DNA from: Halomonas heilongjiangensis
GTDB lineage: Bacteria > Pseudomonadota > Gammaproteobacteria > Pseudomonadales > Halomonadaceae
Assembly: GCF_002879645.1 (NCBI RefSeq)
Contig: NZ_PNRE01000077.1
Coordinates: 1-35,227 of the forward strand
Reading direction: 5' to 3'
Length of the DNA stretch: 35,227 nt
A program made the translations under genes and the position numbers. Within the stretch, counting starts at the first letter, position 1; each line of letters begins with the position of its first letter. The notes beneath the pieces were generated by a model. The model was not told the origin of the DNA. It did not search any database and worked only from the letters and a program-made list of their open reading frames with translations. Shown piece after piece: positions 24,936 through 31,680 of the stretch.

Positions 24936-25774
24936 TGACGCTCTTCGTCAACCGCCTGACCCAACTGGACGTATCGCTCTGGTGCCCACGCCGCGGCCTC
25001 ACCGCCGCCAGTTGGCACGTGGACGCCGAGCTCGACGGCGAGCTCGGCGGCGACGGCATGCTATTCGACTTCGGCGAGGTCAAGCCGTGGATCAAGTCAC
25101 GGCTCGACGCCGGGCCGGACCACACCCTGCTGGTGCCGACACGGGCCCCCGGAGTGGAGGTCCAGGAGTGCCTCGAGGGGCTCTGCGTGCGCACCTCCCT
25201 GCCCTACCCCATGGAGATCCGCGCCCCGCGCCAGGCCCTCACCCTGCTGCCGTGGAGCGAGATCACCACCGAGCGCCTGGGCGACCGCCTCGCCGACGAC
25301 CTGATGCGCCGCCCCCCCGACCGGGTCGACGCCATCCGGCTTCGGCTGCACGAGGAGGCCATCGACGGCCCGGCCTACTGCTACAGCCATGGCCTCAAGC
25401 GCCATGCCGGCAACTGCCAGCGCATCGCCCACGGGCATCGCTCGCGGCTGCATGTCTGGCAGCACGGCAACCGCGCTCCCGAACTCGAACGGCAGTGGGC
25501 CGACTGGCTGGCCGACCGCTACCTGGTCAGCGAAGAGGACATCGTCGACGGCGGTGAATCCGAGTACCGGGGGCAGCTGACCACCCGCTACCGCTCCGAC
25601 CAGGGCAGCTTCCTGCTGCGGCTGCCCCGGGAGCGCTGCGCCGTGCTCCCCACCCCGACCACCGTGGAGCAGATCGCCGCCTGGCTCGCCACCGAGATCG
25701 CCCGCGAGAGCGGACACCCCACCCGGGTCCAGGCCTTCGAAGGCATCGACAAGGGCGCCATCGCCCAGGCATGA
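24935..25774 (+). CDS. QueD-like 6-carboxytetrahydropterin synthase, double-domain form
   Basis: 279 aa, over twice the ~120 residues of classical QueD. Two T-fold (tunnelling-fold) halves can be traced. The first (about 1-105) has WHVDAEL, GMLFDFGEVK (41-50) and DHTLLVP (62-68), matching the C-terminal part of QueD. The second (about 107-275) has YSHGLKRHAGNCQRIAHGH (150-168), resembling the Cys and zinc-His region of QueD, then LPTPTTVEQIA (238-248) and the late AFEG Glu. The Cys to His spacing is one residue longer than in E. coli QueD. The conserved catalytic features are thus split between halves. Position in queC-queE supports the reaction (dihydroneopterin triphosphate to carboxytetrahydropterin). 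ATGA overlap with queE fixes the start. Confidence 0.8.
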   Translation: MTLFVNRLTQLDVSLWCPRRGLTAASWHVDAELDGELGGDGMLFDFGEVKPWIKSRLDAGPDHTLLVPTRAPGVEVQECLEGLCVRTSLPYPMEIRAPRQALTLLPWSEITTERLGDRLADDLMRRPPDRVDAIRLRLHEEAIDGPAYCYSHGLKRHAGNCQRIAHGHRSRLHVWQHGNRAPELERQWADWLADRYLVSEEDIVDGGESEYRGQLTTRYRSDQGSFLLRLPRERCAVLPTPTTVEQIAAWLATEIARESGHPTRVQAFEGIDKGAIAQA

Positions 25775-25811
25775 CCCGGGCGGACGCCGAGGGGAACGGG
25801 GAGCACGGAGC

Positions 25812-26090
25812 ATGAAGGAGAGCATCGCACGCGCCACCGCAGACGAGTGCCGCCCCGGCTGCGGCGCCTGCTGCATCGCCCCCTCGATCAGCTCGGCGAT
25901 TCCCGGCATGCCCGACGGCAAGCCGGCCGGGGTGCGCTGCGTCCAGCTTGATGCCGACAACCTCTGCCGGCTGTTCGGCGACCCCCGCCGCCCCGCGGTC
26001 TGCGCCCGCTTCGGCTTCGACCGGGAGCTGTGCGGCGAGCATCGCGACCAGGCGCTGGAGCGTATCGCCGCCCTGGAGCTCGCGACCTGA
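25812..26090 (+). CDS. YkgJ-family cysteine-cluster protein
   Basis: 92 aa with eight cysteines (13, 17, 20, 21, 43, 52, 64, 74) in the YkgJ/CxxCxxCC pattern: CRPGCGACCIAPSIS, then GVRCVQLD, LCRLFGDPRRPAVCARF and ELCG. The family is thought to bind zinc or an Fe-S cluster; its function is unknown. The start is 37 nt after the queD-like stop with GGAG upstream, so it is probably the last gene of the que operon. It faces the large regulator gene across 289 nt of REP sequence. Confidence 0.88.
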   Translation: MKESIARATADECRPGCGACCIAPSISSAIPGMPDGKPAGVRCVQLDADNLCRLFGDPRRPAVCARFGFDRELCGEHRDQALERIAALELAT

Positions 26091-26112
26091 GGCTGTCGCA
26101 GAGCTCAGTTTT
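26087..26112 (+). terminator. Possible intrinsic terminator after the YkgJ gene
   Basis: CTGAG (26087-26091) pairs with CTCAG (26104-26108), with a further CT/AG pairing inside, and is followed by TTTT. The stem overlaps the stop codon and is interrupted, so efficiency is doubtful. Confidence 0.35.
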
Positions 26113-26132
26113 CACCAGGCAGGCGTTAAGCA

Positions 26133-26244
26133 CCCTGTAGGAGCCACGCCGAGGGTATCGGCCCCGTTGGCGGCCACCGCCGAGGCGCCCGACGGCGCCA
26201 ATCGCGCAGAAGATCTGCGCTCCTACAGGGCAGGCATCATCCAC
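26133..26244. repeat. REP element pair (type A) bounded by a 12-bp inverted repeat
   Basis: CCCTGTAGGAGC (26133-26144) and GCTCCTACAGGG (26219-26230) are perfect inverted repeats bounding a 98-bp unit. The right part, 26184-26244, is nearly identical (58 of 61 bases by eye) to the reverse complement of 34435-34495. Its core (GCGCAGAAGATCTGCGC) is an imperfect hairpin. The GTAGGAGCGCAG style resembles REP sequences of Pseudomonas and Halomonas, which RAYT transposases mobilise. It fills most of the gap between the convergent YkgJ and regulator genes. Confidence 0.8.
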
Positions 26245-26281
26245 TTGGGTGGCCGCCGCCGGGACGCCGGCATCGTCTCCC

Positions 26282-26311
26282 TGTGGGAGCCACGCTCCGC
26301 GGGGCGATTGC
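26282..26311 (+). repeat. REP element (type B)
   Basis: TGTGGGAGCCACGCTCCGCG starts this element; GCCACGCTCCGCG through GATTGC (26289-26311, 23 bases) is an exact reverse complement of 34403-34425. The motif forms a GGAGC/GCTCC-type hairpin and lies 37 nt from the type A element in the same relative order at both sites. Confidence 0.75.
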
Positions 26312-26379
26312 GCCGCGCAGCGGCGCCGAGGGCATCGGCCACGCCGGCGGCCACCACCGAAGGCGGCCGAACCCGCCGC

Positions 26380-29300
26380 CTACCCTTCGGCATCGACGAC
26401 CAGCGGCAGGCGCCGGTCGAGCAGGGTGCGCCAGCGCACCAGTACCGGCGCGTCGCTGTGGCTCACCCGGCCCAGCAGCCCGCGCAGCTCCTCGCGGGCC
26501 GCCTGGTCATCGGGGTCGATCAGGGTCAGCCACAGTTCCAGGGCACACAGCTGCTGGTGCAGGTTGCCATCGTCGCGGGCCTGGGCCAGGGCCTGCTCCG
26601 CCAGTGCCCGCACCTCCTCGCGGGAGTGTCCCAGGCGATGGCGGACCCGCACCAGGTGCAGGGCCAGCTCGGGCACGAACAGGGTGGTGCGCTCGCGGGC
26701 GATCAGCAGGGTCTGGTCGAGGTAGTCCTCGGCCCGCGCCAGCTCGCCCAGGGCGATGCAGGCGTCCACGTACCACAGCGCGGGGCGCTGGTAGCGGTCG
26801 CGACCGGTGACCTCGGAGAGCTCCTCCAGGGCGGCTTCGATCTGGGAGAGGCCCTCGCGGTCGCCCGAGAGGGCCCGCTGCCAGCCGAGCACCGCGCGGG
26901 CGGCGATCTGCCACAGGTGCAGGTCGGGCGTGCAGGTCAGCTGGAAGGCGCGTTCGGCGCGGCTCGCCGCCAGGTGCACATGGCCCAGCTGGCGGTAGAG
27001 GGCCGAGGCGTAGAGCAGCGCCATGGCCAGGCTGCCGGGGTGGTTGATCTGCTCGGCGAGGCGGATGGCCGACTCGACCTGTTGCTCCGCCCGGCGGTAG
27101 TCGCTGCGCAGGCAGAGGGCCCAGCCCTGGAAGCACGCCGCCGCCACCTGGGGATGGTCGGAGAACGGCAGCCACTCGATCATCATCGGGGCGTTGAGCG
27201 GATCGATCTCCTCGAGATGATCGTAGGCCTGGCCGATGCGGCCGGCCCAGTATTCGCAGCTGGCCCGGGCGTAGTCGGCCAGGCGCCGGTAGCGCGGGTC
27301 GTCGAGCTGGGCCGCCAGATCGGCCAGCCGCGAGGCCAGCGAGAAGGCGTCGGCATGGGAGTGGCGCTGGCTGCAGCCCACCCAGAGCCCCCAGTTGACG
27401 AGGAACGCCTGCTCGACATCGGCCGCCTCGCCGGTGCCGGCGAGCAGCTCGCGGGCCTTGGCGAAGCTCTCGTGGGCGGTCGGCGAGCCGTGCCCCTCCA
27501 GCGCGAAGGCGGCCTGACCGCGCACCGTGAGCAGGCTGATCTCGCGTTCCGCCTGGTCGTCCACGTGGCGCAGGCTGGCCAGGCCGAAATCGGCCATCTT
27601 CAGCGCCGTACGATTGGCGCTGACCTTGAGCGCCTCGCGGGCGGCCAGCTCGAAGTAGCGCGCCCCGCGGGCATAGTGCCCACTGCGGCGCAGGTGGGTG
27701 GCGAAGTCACCCGGGTGGCGGCTGATCCACACCGGGAAACGCTCCTCGATCAGCTCGACGACCTGGCGGTGGAGCGCCACCCGCACGTCGCGGGGACAGG
27801 AGAGGTAGGCGGCCTCCTGGAGCAGCTGGTGGGTGAACTGGAACTCGCGTCCGCCCTCCTCGCCCTCGGCCGGTTCGATGATCTCCAGCCGGCGCATCTG
27901 CTCCAGCGCCCGGGTCAGCCGCGACATCTCCCAGCCGCTGCACTCGGCGAGGAAGTCGAGGCGGAAACGCCGCCCCAGCACCGCCGCCACGTGGGCCACC
28001 GCACGGTCGCCGTCGAGCTGGTCGATGCGGCTGGCGAGCAGCCCCAGCAGCCCGCGGGGCAGCTCGTCGAGCTGCACGCTGCGCCCCTCGCGGCGATCCA
28101 TGTCGACCCGCCGGCAGATCTCCTGCAGGTAGAGCGGCACGCCGTCGCAGCGCTCGATGATCTGGCCGCGCAGCCGCGGGCTGAGGTGCAGGCGATAGCG
28201 CCTGGCCAGCTGCGAGAGCAGCCGCGAGGCCTGCATGGCATCCAGCCGGCCCAGGGTGATCTGCTGGTCCCAGTGCAGCCGCGCCGGCAGTGCCTCGCGG
28301 CCATGGTGGCTGGCCACCAGCAGGAAGGCGCAATTGATCGGCAGCCGGGCCTGCAGGCCGGCCAGTACCTTGAAGGAGGGTTCGTCGAGCCATTGCAGGT
28401 CGTCGATCATCACCACCAGGGTACGCTCGCGGGTCAGGGTGGTGACCAGTTGCTGCAGCAGCCCCACCACCAGCTCAACGGCCTCGCCGCTCTGGGTCAG
28501 CACCGCTACCTCGTCGGGCTCGCGCACGCCGAGCGCCTCCTCGAGCAGCTGGCGACGCCGCTCGTCGAGTTCGGGCGAGCCGATGGCCGCGAGCAGCCGT
28601 GACAGGGCCTCGGCGTCGATCTCGCCCGCCAACCGCCAGCGCAGCAGCAGCCGCGCCACGCCATAGGGCTCCTGGACCGAGAGCCGCGTGGTCGGCTGCC
28701 AGCAGATCGCCGCATCGCGGCTCTGCTCGAGCTGGCGGAAGCCGACCATCAGTGCCGACTTGCCCATGCCCGAGGGGCCGCGCACCAGCACGCTCTGGCG
28801 CAGGCCGATGCCGGCCCGGGCCAGGGCATCGCGCAGGGTGCGCAGCGCCGACTCGCGGCCGATCAGGCTGGGCGGCAAGGCCTCGCGGCCGCCCTCGTTC
28901 GCACCGAGGACGAGCGCACGCAGGCGCACCCGGCCGTCGCTCGCCACCAGTCGCGACGAGAGCCGCGGCTGCAGGTCGAGCGCCGGCGGCATGTGCTGGC
29001 TCGCCTCCTGGGAGATCACCAGTTCGCTGCTCTCGGCGGCGCTCATCAGGTCCAGCGAGCCCTGGCTCACCTGGCCCAGGGGATCGACCATATGGCGCTC
29101 GGGCAGGTAGACCACCCGCCCGCTGTTGAGGCCGGCGGCGAGTTCGACACGCGGCGGCTCGCCCTCGCCGCTCCAGTGGCGGACCGACTCCTCGGGCAGC
29201 ATCCGCCGGCAGTGCTCGAAGAGCGCCACCAGCTCGGCGAGCTGGTGGGCCGGGCCGTGGGTACCGAAGCAGGCCAGCCCCAGGCCCCCGGAGGCGCCGG

Positions 29301-30285
29301 GCAGCCAGAACCCCCCCAGGTGGTGGCACTGCTGCTCGAGCCAGCGCATCAGCTCGAACTGCAGCGCCAGGCAGGCACGGGTCTCGGCCCGCGAGGAGAG
29401 ATCGCCCCTGAGGCGCAGGCGAATCGCCATCACCGAGAGCTGGCGCTGCTCGATCTCGTCCTCGCGCAGCGGCGAGCTGTCCGCCGCCAGGGTGCGCGAG
29501 AAACCGTTCTGGGCGGTGAGACCGTGACAGTCGGATGAGGCATCGGACCAGTAGCGGGCCAGCTGCAGGAAGGCCGGCTCCGGCTGCTGGCCGGACAGCG
29601 CCAGCAGCTGCAGGTAGGCGTTGTACTGCTCGTGGGCGGCGGCCAGTTGCCCCTGTTCGGCGAGCTGGTGCACCAGCCGCTCGTGGAAGGGGCCATAGCC
29701 GGGAAAGCGGCTGACCAGGGCCTGCAGCAGGTGGTCGGGAATCGGATCGTGCTGCTCGAGCACCGCCTCGGCGAAGCGGATCACCCGCTGGCGCCACTCG
29801 TTGCGCACCTGCACCAGCCAGCGCTGGAACTCGGCACAGGTCGCGAGCTGCAGCTCCTCCACCAGATCGCCCTGGTAATCCGCGAGCAGCGCCTCCAGGG
29901 TGGCCACGTCCCGCGGCCCCTTGAGATGCGCCTGGACCTCGTGGAGATCGAACTCCCAGCGCTCCGGCAGGCGGAAGGCGATGGTCTGGCGCGACACCAC
30001 CAACACCTGCTCGGCCACCTCGCCCAGCGACTGGCGCAGGCAGTGCAGGGCATGGCGCAGGTTGGTGCGCCCCGACGACAGCCCCTGGTCGGGCCACAGC
30101 AGCTCGGCCAGGGTGGCTCGGTTCACGGGCTGCTGGTGCAGCAGCAGGTAGACCAGCAGCGCCTTGACCTTGTCGTAGCTGAACTGGGAAATCGCATCCT
30201 CGCCCAGGGTCAGCGTGAAATGGCCGAACAGCGCCAGCTGGTCCGGTCCCTTGGTGTCAACGACGTCGGAGGAATCCCGCATCAT
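26380..30285 (-). CDS. Four-module SARP/BTAD-cyclase-like-STAND ATPase regulator
   Basis: 1301 aa; the ATG at 30285 has AGGA 6 nt upstream. Residues ~15-108 form an OmpR-type winged helix (FGHFTLTLGE, ALLVYLLLH, RATLAELLWPD, NLRHALHCLRQSLG), and ~112-250 a helical BTAD domain, as in SARP activators. Residues ~280-430 resemble a class III nucleotide cyclase (RQLSVMAIRL, GGLGLACFG, VELAAGLNSGRVVYL), but the metal-binding Asp residues are missing, so catalysis is unlikely. IGRESALRTLRDAL begins a STAND/AAA ATPase with Walker A GPSGMGKSA (503-511) and Walker B LVVMIDDLQWLD (623-634), then FTHQLLQEAAYLS (816-828). The remaining ~470 residues look like TPR-type helical repeats. No C-terminal LuxR helix-turn-helix is present. 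It starts 30 nt after miaE and is probably in that operon. Signal and targets are unknown. Confidence 0.85.
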   Translation of the reverse strand: MMRDSSDVVDTKGPDQLALFGHFTLTLGEDAISQFSYDKVKALLVYLLLHQQPVNRATLAELLWPDQGLSSGRTNLRHALHCLRQSLGEVAEQVLVVSRQTIAFRLPERWEFDLHEVQAHLKGPRDVATLEALLADYQGDLVEELQLATCAEFQRWLVQVRNEWRQRVIRFAEAVLEQHDPIPDHLLQALVSRFPGYGPFHERLVHQLAEQGQLAAAHEQYNAYLQLLALSGQQPEPAFLQLARYWSDASSDCHGLTAQNGFSRTLAADSSPLREDEIEQRQLSVMAIRLRLRGDLSSRAETRACLALQFELMRWLEQQCHHLGGFWLPGASGGLGLACFGTHGPAHQLAELVALFEHCRRMLPEESVRHWSGEGEPPRVELAAGLNSGRVVYLPERHMVDPLGQVSQGSLDLMSAAESSELVISQEASQHMPPALDLQPRLSSRLVASDGRVRLRALVLGANEGGREALPPSLIGRESALRTLRDALARAGIGLRQSVLVRGPSGMGKSALMVGFRQLEQSRDAAICWQPTTRLSVQEPYGVARLLLRWRLAGEIDAEALSRLLAAIGSPELDERRRQLLEEALGVREPDEVAVLTQSGEAVELVVGLLQQLVTTLTRERTLVVMIDDLQWLDEPSFKVLAGLQARLPINCAFLLVASHHGREALPARLHWDQQITLGRLDAMQASRLLSQLARRYRLHLSPRLRGQIIERCDGVPLYLQEICRRVDMDRREGRSVQLDELPRGLLGLLASRIDQLDGDRAVAHVAAVLGRRFRLDFLAECSGWEMSRLTRALEQMRRLEIIEPAEGEEGGREFQFTHQLLQEAAYLSCPRDVRVALHRQVVELIEERFPVWISRHPGDFATHLRRSGHYARGARYFELAAREALKVSANRTALKMADFGLASLRHVDDQAEREISLLTVRGQAAFALEGHGSPTAHESFAKARELLAGTGEAADVEQAFLVNWGLWVGCSQRHSHADAFSLASRLADLAAQLDDPRYRRLADYARASCEYWAGRIGQAYDHLEEIDPLNAPMMIEWLPFSDHPQVAAACFQGWALCLRSDYRRAEQQVESAIRLAEQINHPGSLAMALLYASALYRQLGHVHLAASRAERAFQLTCTPDLHLWQIAARAVLGWQRALSGDREGLSQIEAALEELSEVTGRDRYQRPALWYVDACIALGELARAEDYLDQTLLIARERTTLFVPELALHLVRVRHRLGHSREEVRALAEQALAQARDDGNLHQQLCALELWLTLIDPDDQAAREELRGLLGRVSHSDAPVLVRWRTLLDRRLPLVVDAEG

Positions 30286-30315
30286 GGTCGATCCTGCGTG
30301 GCGAAAGCGGATGCC

Positions 30316-30963
30316 TCAGGCCGGCACGCCGCTGTGGAAACGAAACACCGTATCGGGCGAGGCGATCAACTCTCTCTCGCACTCGGCGAAGAAAGCGACG
30401 CGTGACTCGATGGGCGCCGGGGAGAGATGCCGGGCCAGCATCAGGTAATCCTCGTAGTGGCGTCCTTCCGACTTAACCAGACTGCGATAGAACTTGGCAA
30501 GTTTGTCATCGAGGTGCGGGATCAGCCGCGCGAAACGCTCGCAGCTGCGCGCCTCGATGAAGGCGCCGATGATCAGGATATCGACCAATCGCTCGGGGTC
30601 TTGAGCGCGCACATGACGACGCAGCCCCTCGGCGTAGCGGGACGCGCTGAGATGGCGATAGACGATGCCGCGCTCCTCCATCAGGTTCACCACCTGCTCG
30701 AAGTGCAGCAACTCCTCGCGGGCGAGCTGCGACATCTTGGTCAGCAGCAGCGGCTGGTCCACGTAGCGGTAGAGCAGGCTCATCGCCGTGGAGGCCGCCT
30801 TCTTCTCGCACTGGGCATGGTCGATCAGCAGCAGCTCGGGATTCTCCAGCGCCCAGGCCACCCAGGCGTCGGGGGTACGGCAGGCGAGGAAGGCGAGCAG
30901 GTCGGTGGGCAGCAGCGCCTCGGCGTGGGGCGCTTCCCGGGGCTCGGCAAGGGTCTCTGGCAT
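30316..30963 (-). CDS. miaE: tRNA-(ms2io6A)-hydroxylase MiaE
   Basis: 215 aa. A four-helix diiron protein: the ligand set Glu53 (HAQCEKKA), Glu84 and His87 (REELLHFE), Glu137 (FIEARSCERF), Glu166 and His169 (SEGRHYEDY) is complete. MiaE uses O2 to hydroxylate the isopentenyl group of ms2i6A37 in tRNAs reading UNN codons. The gene lies 21 nt after the DUF1289 gene and 30 nt before the large regulator on the minus strand, so all three are probably co-transcribed. The ribosome-binding site is weak. Length and motif spacing are normal. Confidence 0.93.
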   Translation of the reverse strand: MPETLAEPREAPHAEALLPTDLLAFLACRTPDAWVAWALENPELLLIDHAQCEKKAASTAMSLLYRYVDQPLLLTKMSQLAREELLHFEQVVNLMEERGIVYRHLSASRYAEGLRRHVRAQDPERLVDILIIGAFIEARSCERFARLIPHLDDKLAKFYRSLVKSEGRHYEDYLMLARHLSPAPIESRVAFFAECERELIASPDTVFRFHSGVPA

Positions 30964-30984
30964 GGTCGTGGCTCGCTAGGGGGT

Positions 30985-31428
30985 TCAGGAGAGGGTCGCA
31001 TCGCAGGTCCGGCGCCGCTCGGCGGCATCCGCCAGGGCCGCGCTCAGGCGTGCATGCAGTTCACCGACCTCCAGGTCGCCGAATGCCTCCCGGGGCGCCA
31101 GGCCGTAGCGGGAGAGGTCACGCATCCGCTCGCGCCCCACCCGCAGCAGCTCCACGGCCCGCGACAGCGGCGGTTGCCCGGGGCGCACGCGGATACGGTG
31201 ACGCTCGAGCTGGGCCGCGAGGCGCTCGGCATCGACCAGCCGCAGGTAGTGCCCGGCCACCGTCTCGCGCAAGGCGTCCAGCTCGGCCATGCGCTCGGCC
31301 CGTTCGGCCGCGGTCAGCGCGAACCAGTCGCGGATCTCGTCGTCGCCGCGCTGGCAGCCGCGGCACACCCGGTCGCCCAGGGTGGTCGAACAGAGCCCGA
31401 CGCAGGGCGAAGTGATGGTGGCACCCAT
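30985..31428 (-). CDS. DUF1289 domain protein
   Basis: 147 aa from ATG 31428 (GGAGAGG, 5-nt spacer; a GTG at 31434 is too close to that site). The N-terminus carries the DUF1289 signature SPCVGLCSTTLGDRVCRGCQR with four cysteines (9, 13, 22, 25), likely a metal site, followed by EIRDWFALTAAERAE. The remaining ~90 residues form an Arg/Glu/Leu-rich helical extension not found in the minimal ~60-aa family members. DUF1289 proteins have no established function. First gene of the DUF1289-miaE-regulator unit and divergent from acnB. Confidence 0.85.
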   Translation of the reverse strand: MGATITSPCVGLCSTTLGDRVCRGCQRGDDEIRDWFALTAAERAERMAELDALRETVAGHYLRLVDAERLAAQLERHRIRVRPGQPPLSRAVELLRVGRERMRDLSRYGLAPREAFGDLEVGELHARLSAALADAAERRRTCDATLS

Positions 31429-31543
31429 GAACACCTCTCCGTTGATACGTCACCAATGGTAACGCGGGCAGCCTTGCGTGACATCATGTAGCGGCGCCGA
31501 TAGCCCGCCGACCAAAGTTCAAGGCCCCCGTCACGGGGCTCGC

Positions 31544-31572
31544 TTAACATTGTCGACAGTTTGGCGTAGAAT
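31544..31572 (+). promoter_or_regulatory. Strong sigma70-type promoter of acnB
   Basis: TTAACA (31544-31549), exactly 17 nt, then TAGAAT (31567-31572): five of six consensus positions in each hexamer. The spacer contains the palindrome TGTCGACA (31551-31558). A start near 31579 gives a leader of about 100 nt. Confidence 0.8.
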
Positions 31573-31604
31573 CGCGGCCACTCAGTGACTAGGAAGTTTC
31601 ACTA

Positions 31605-31655
31605 GCCAAAGCGGCCATTTCGCCGACGTTCTTCGTCGAATCGGCGTGCTTTGGC
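31605..31655 (+). promoter_or_regulatory. Stem-loop in the acnB leader
   Basis: GCCAAAGC (31605-31612) pairs perfectly with GCTTTGGC (31648-31655). Inside, CGCCGA (31621-31626) can pair with TCGGCG (31641-31646), or CGACG (31624-31628) with CGTCG (31634-31638) around TTCTT. The fold ends 25 nt before the GTG start and lacks a U-run. In E. coli, apo-AcnB binds aconitase mRNAs and small RNAs act on the acnB leader, so a control element is plausible. Confidence 0.5.
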
Positions 31656-31680
31656 CACCACAACAGATGAGGGCCCCAAC

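Noticed and set aside
25948..28602. An 884-codon plus-strand open frame running from ykgJ into the regulator region
   Set aside because: Crosses REP sequence and is antisense to the ATPase module of the regulator; no domain and no initiation site.
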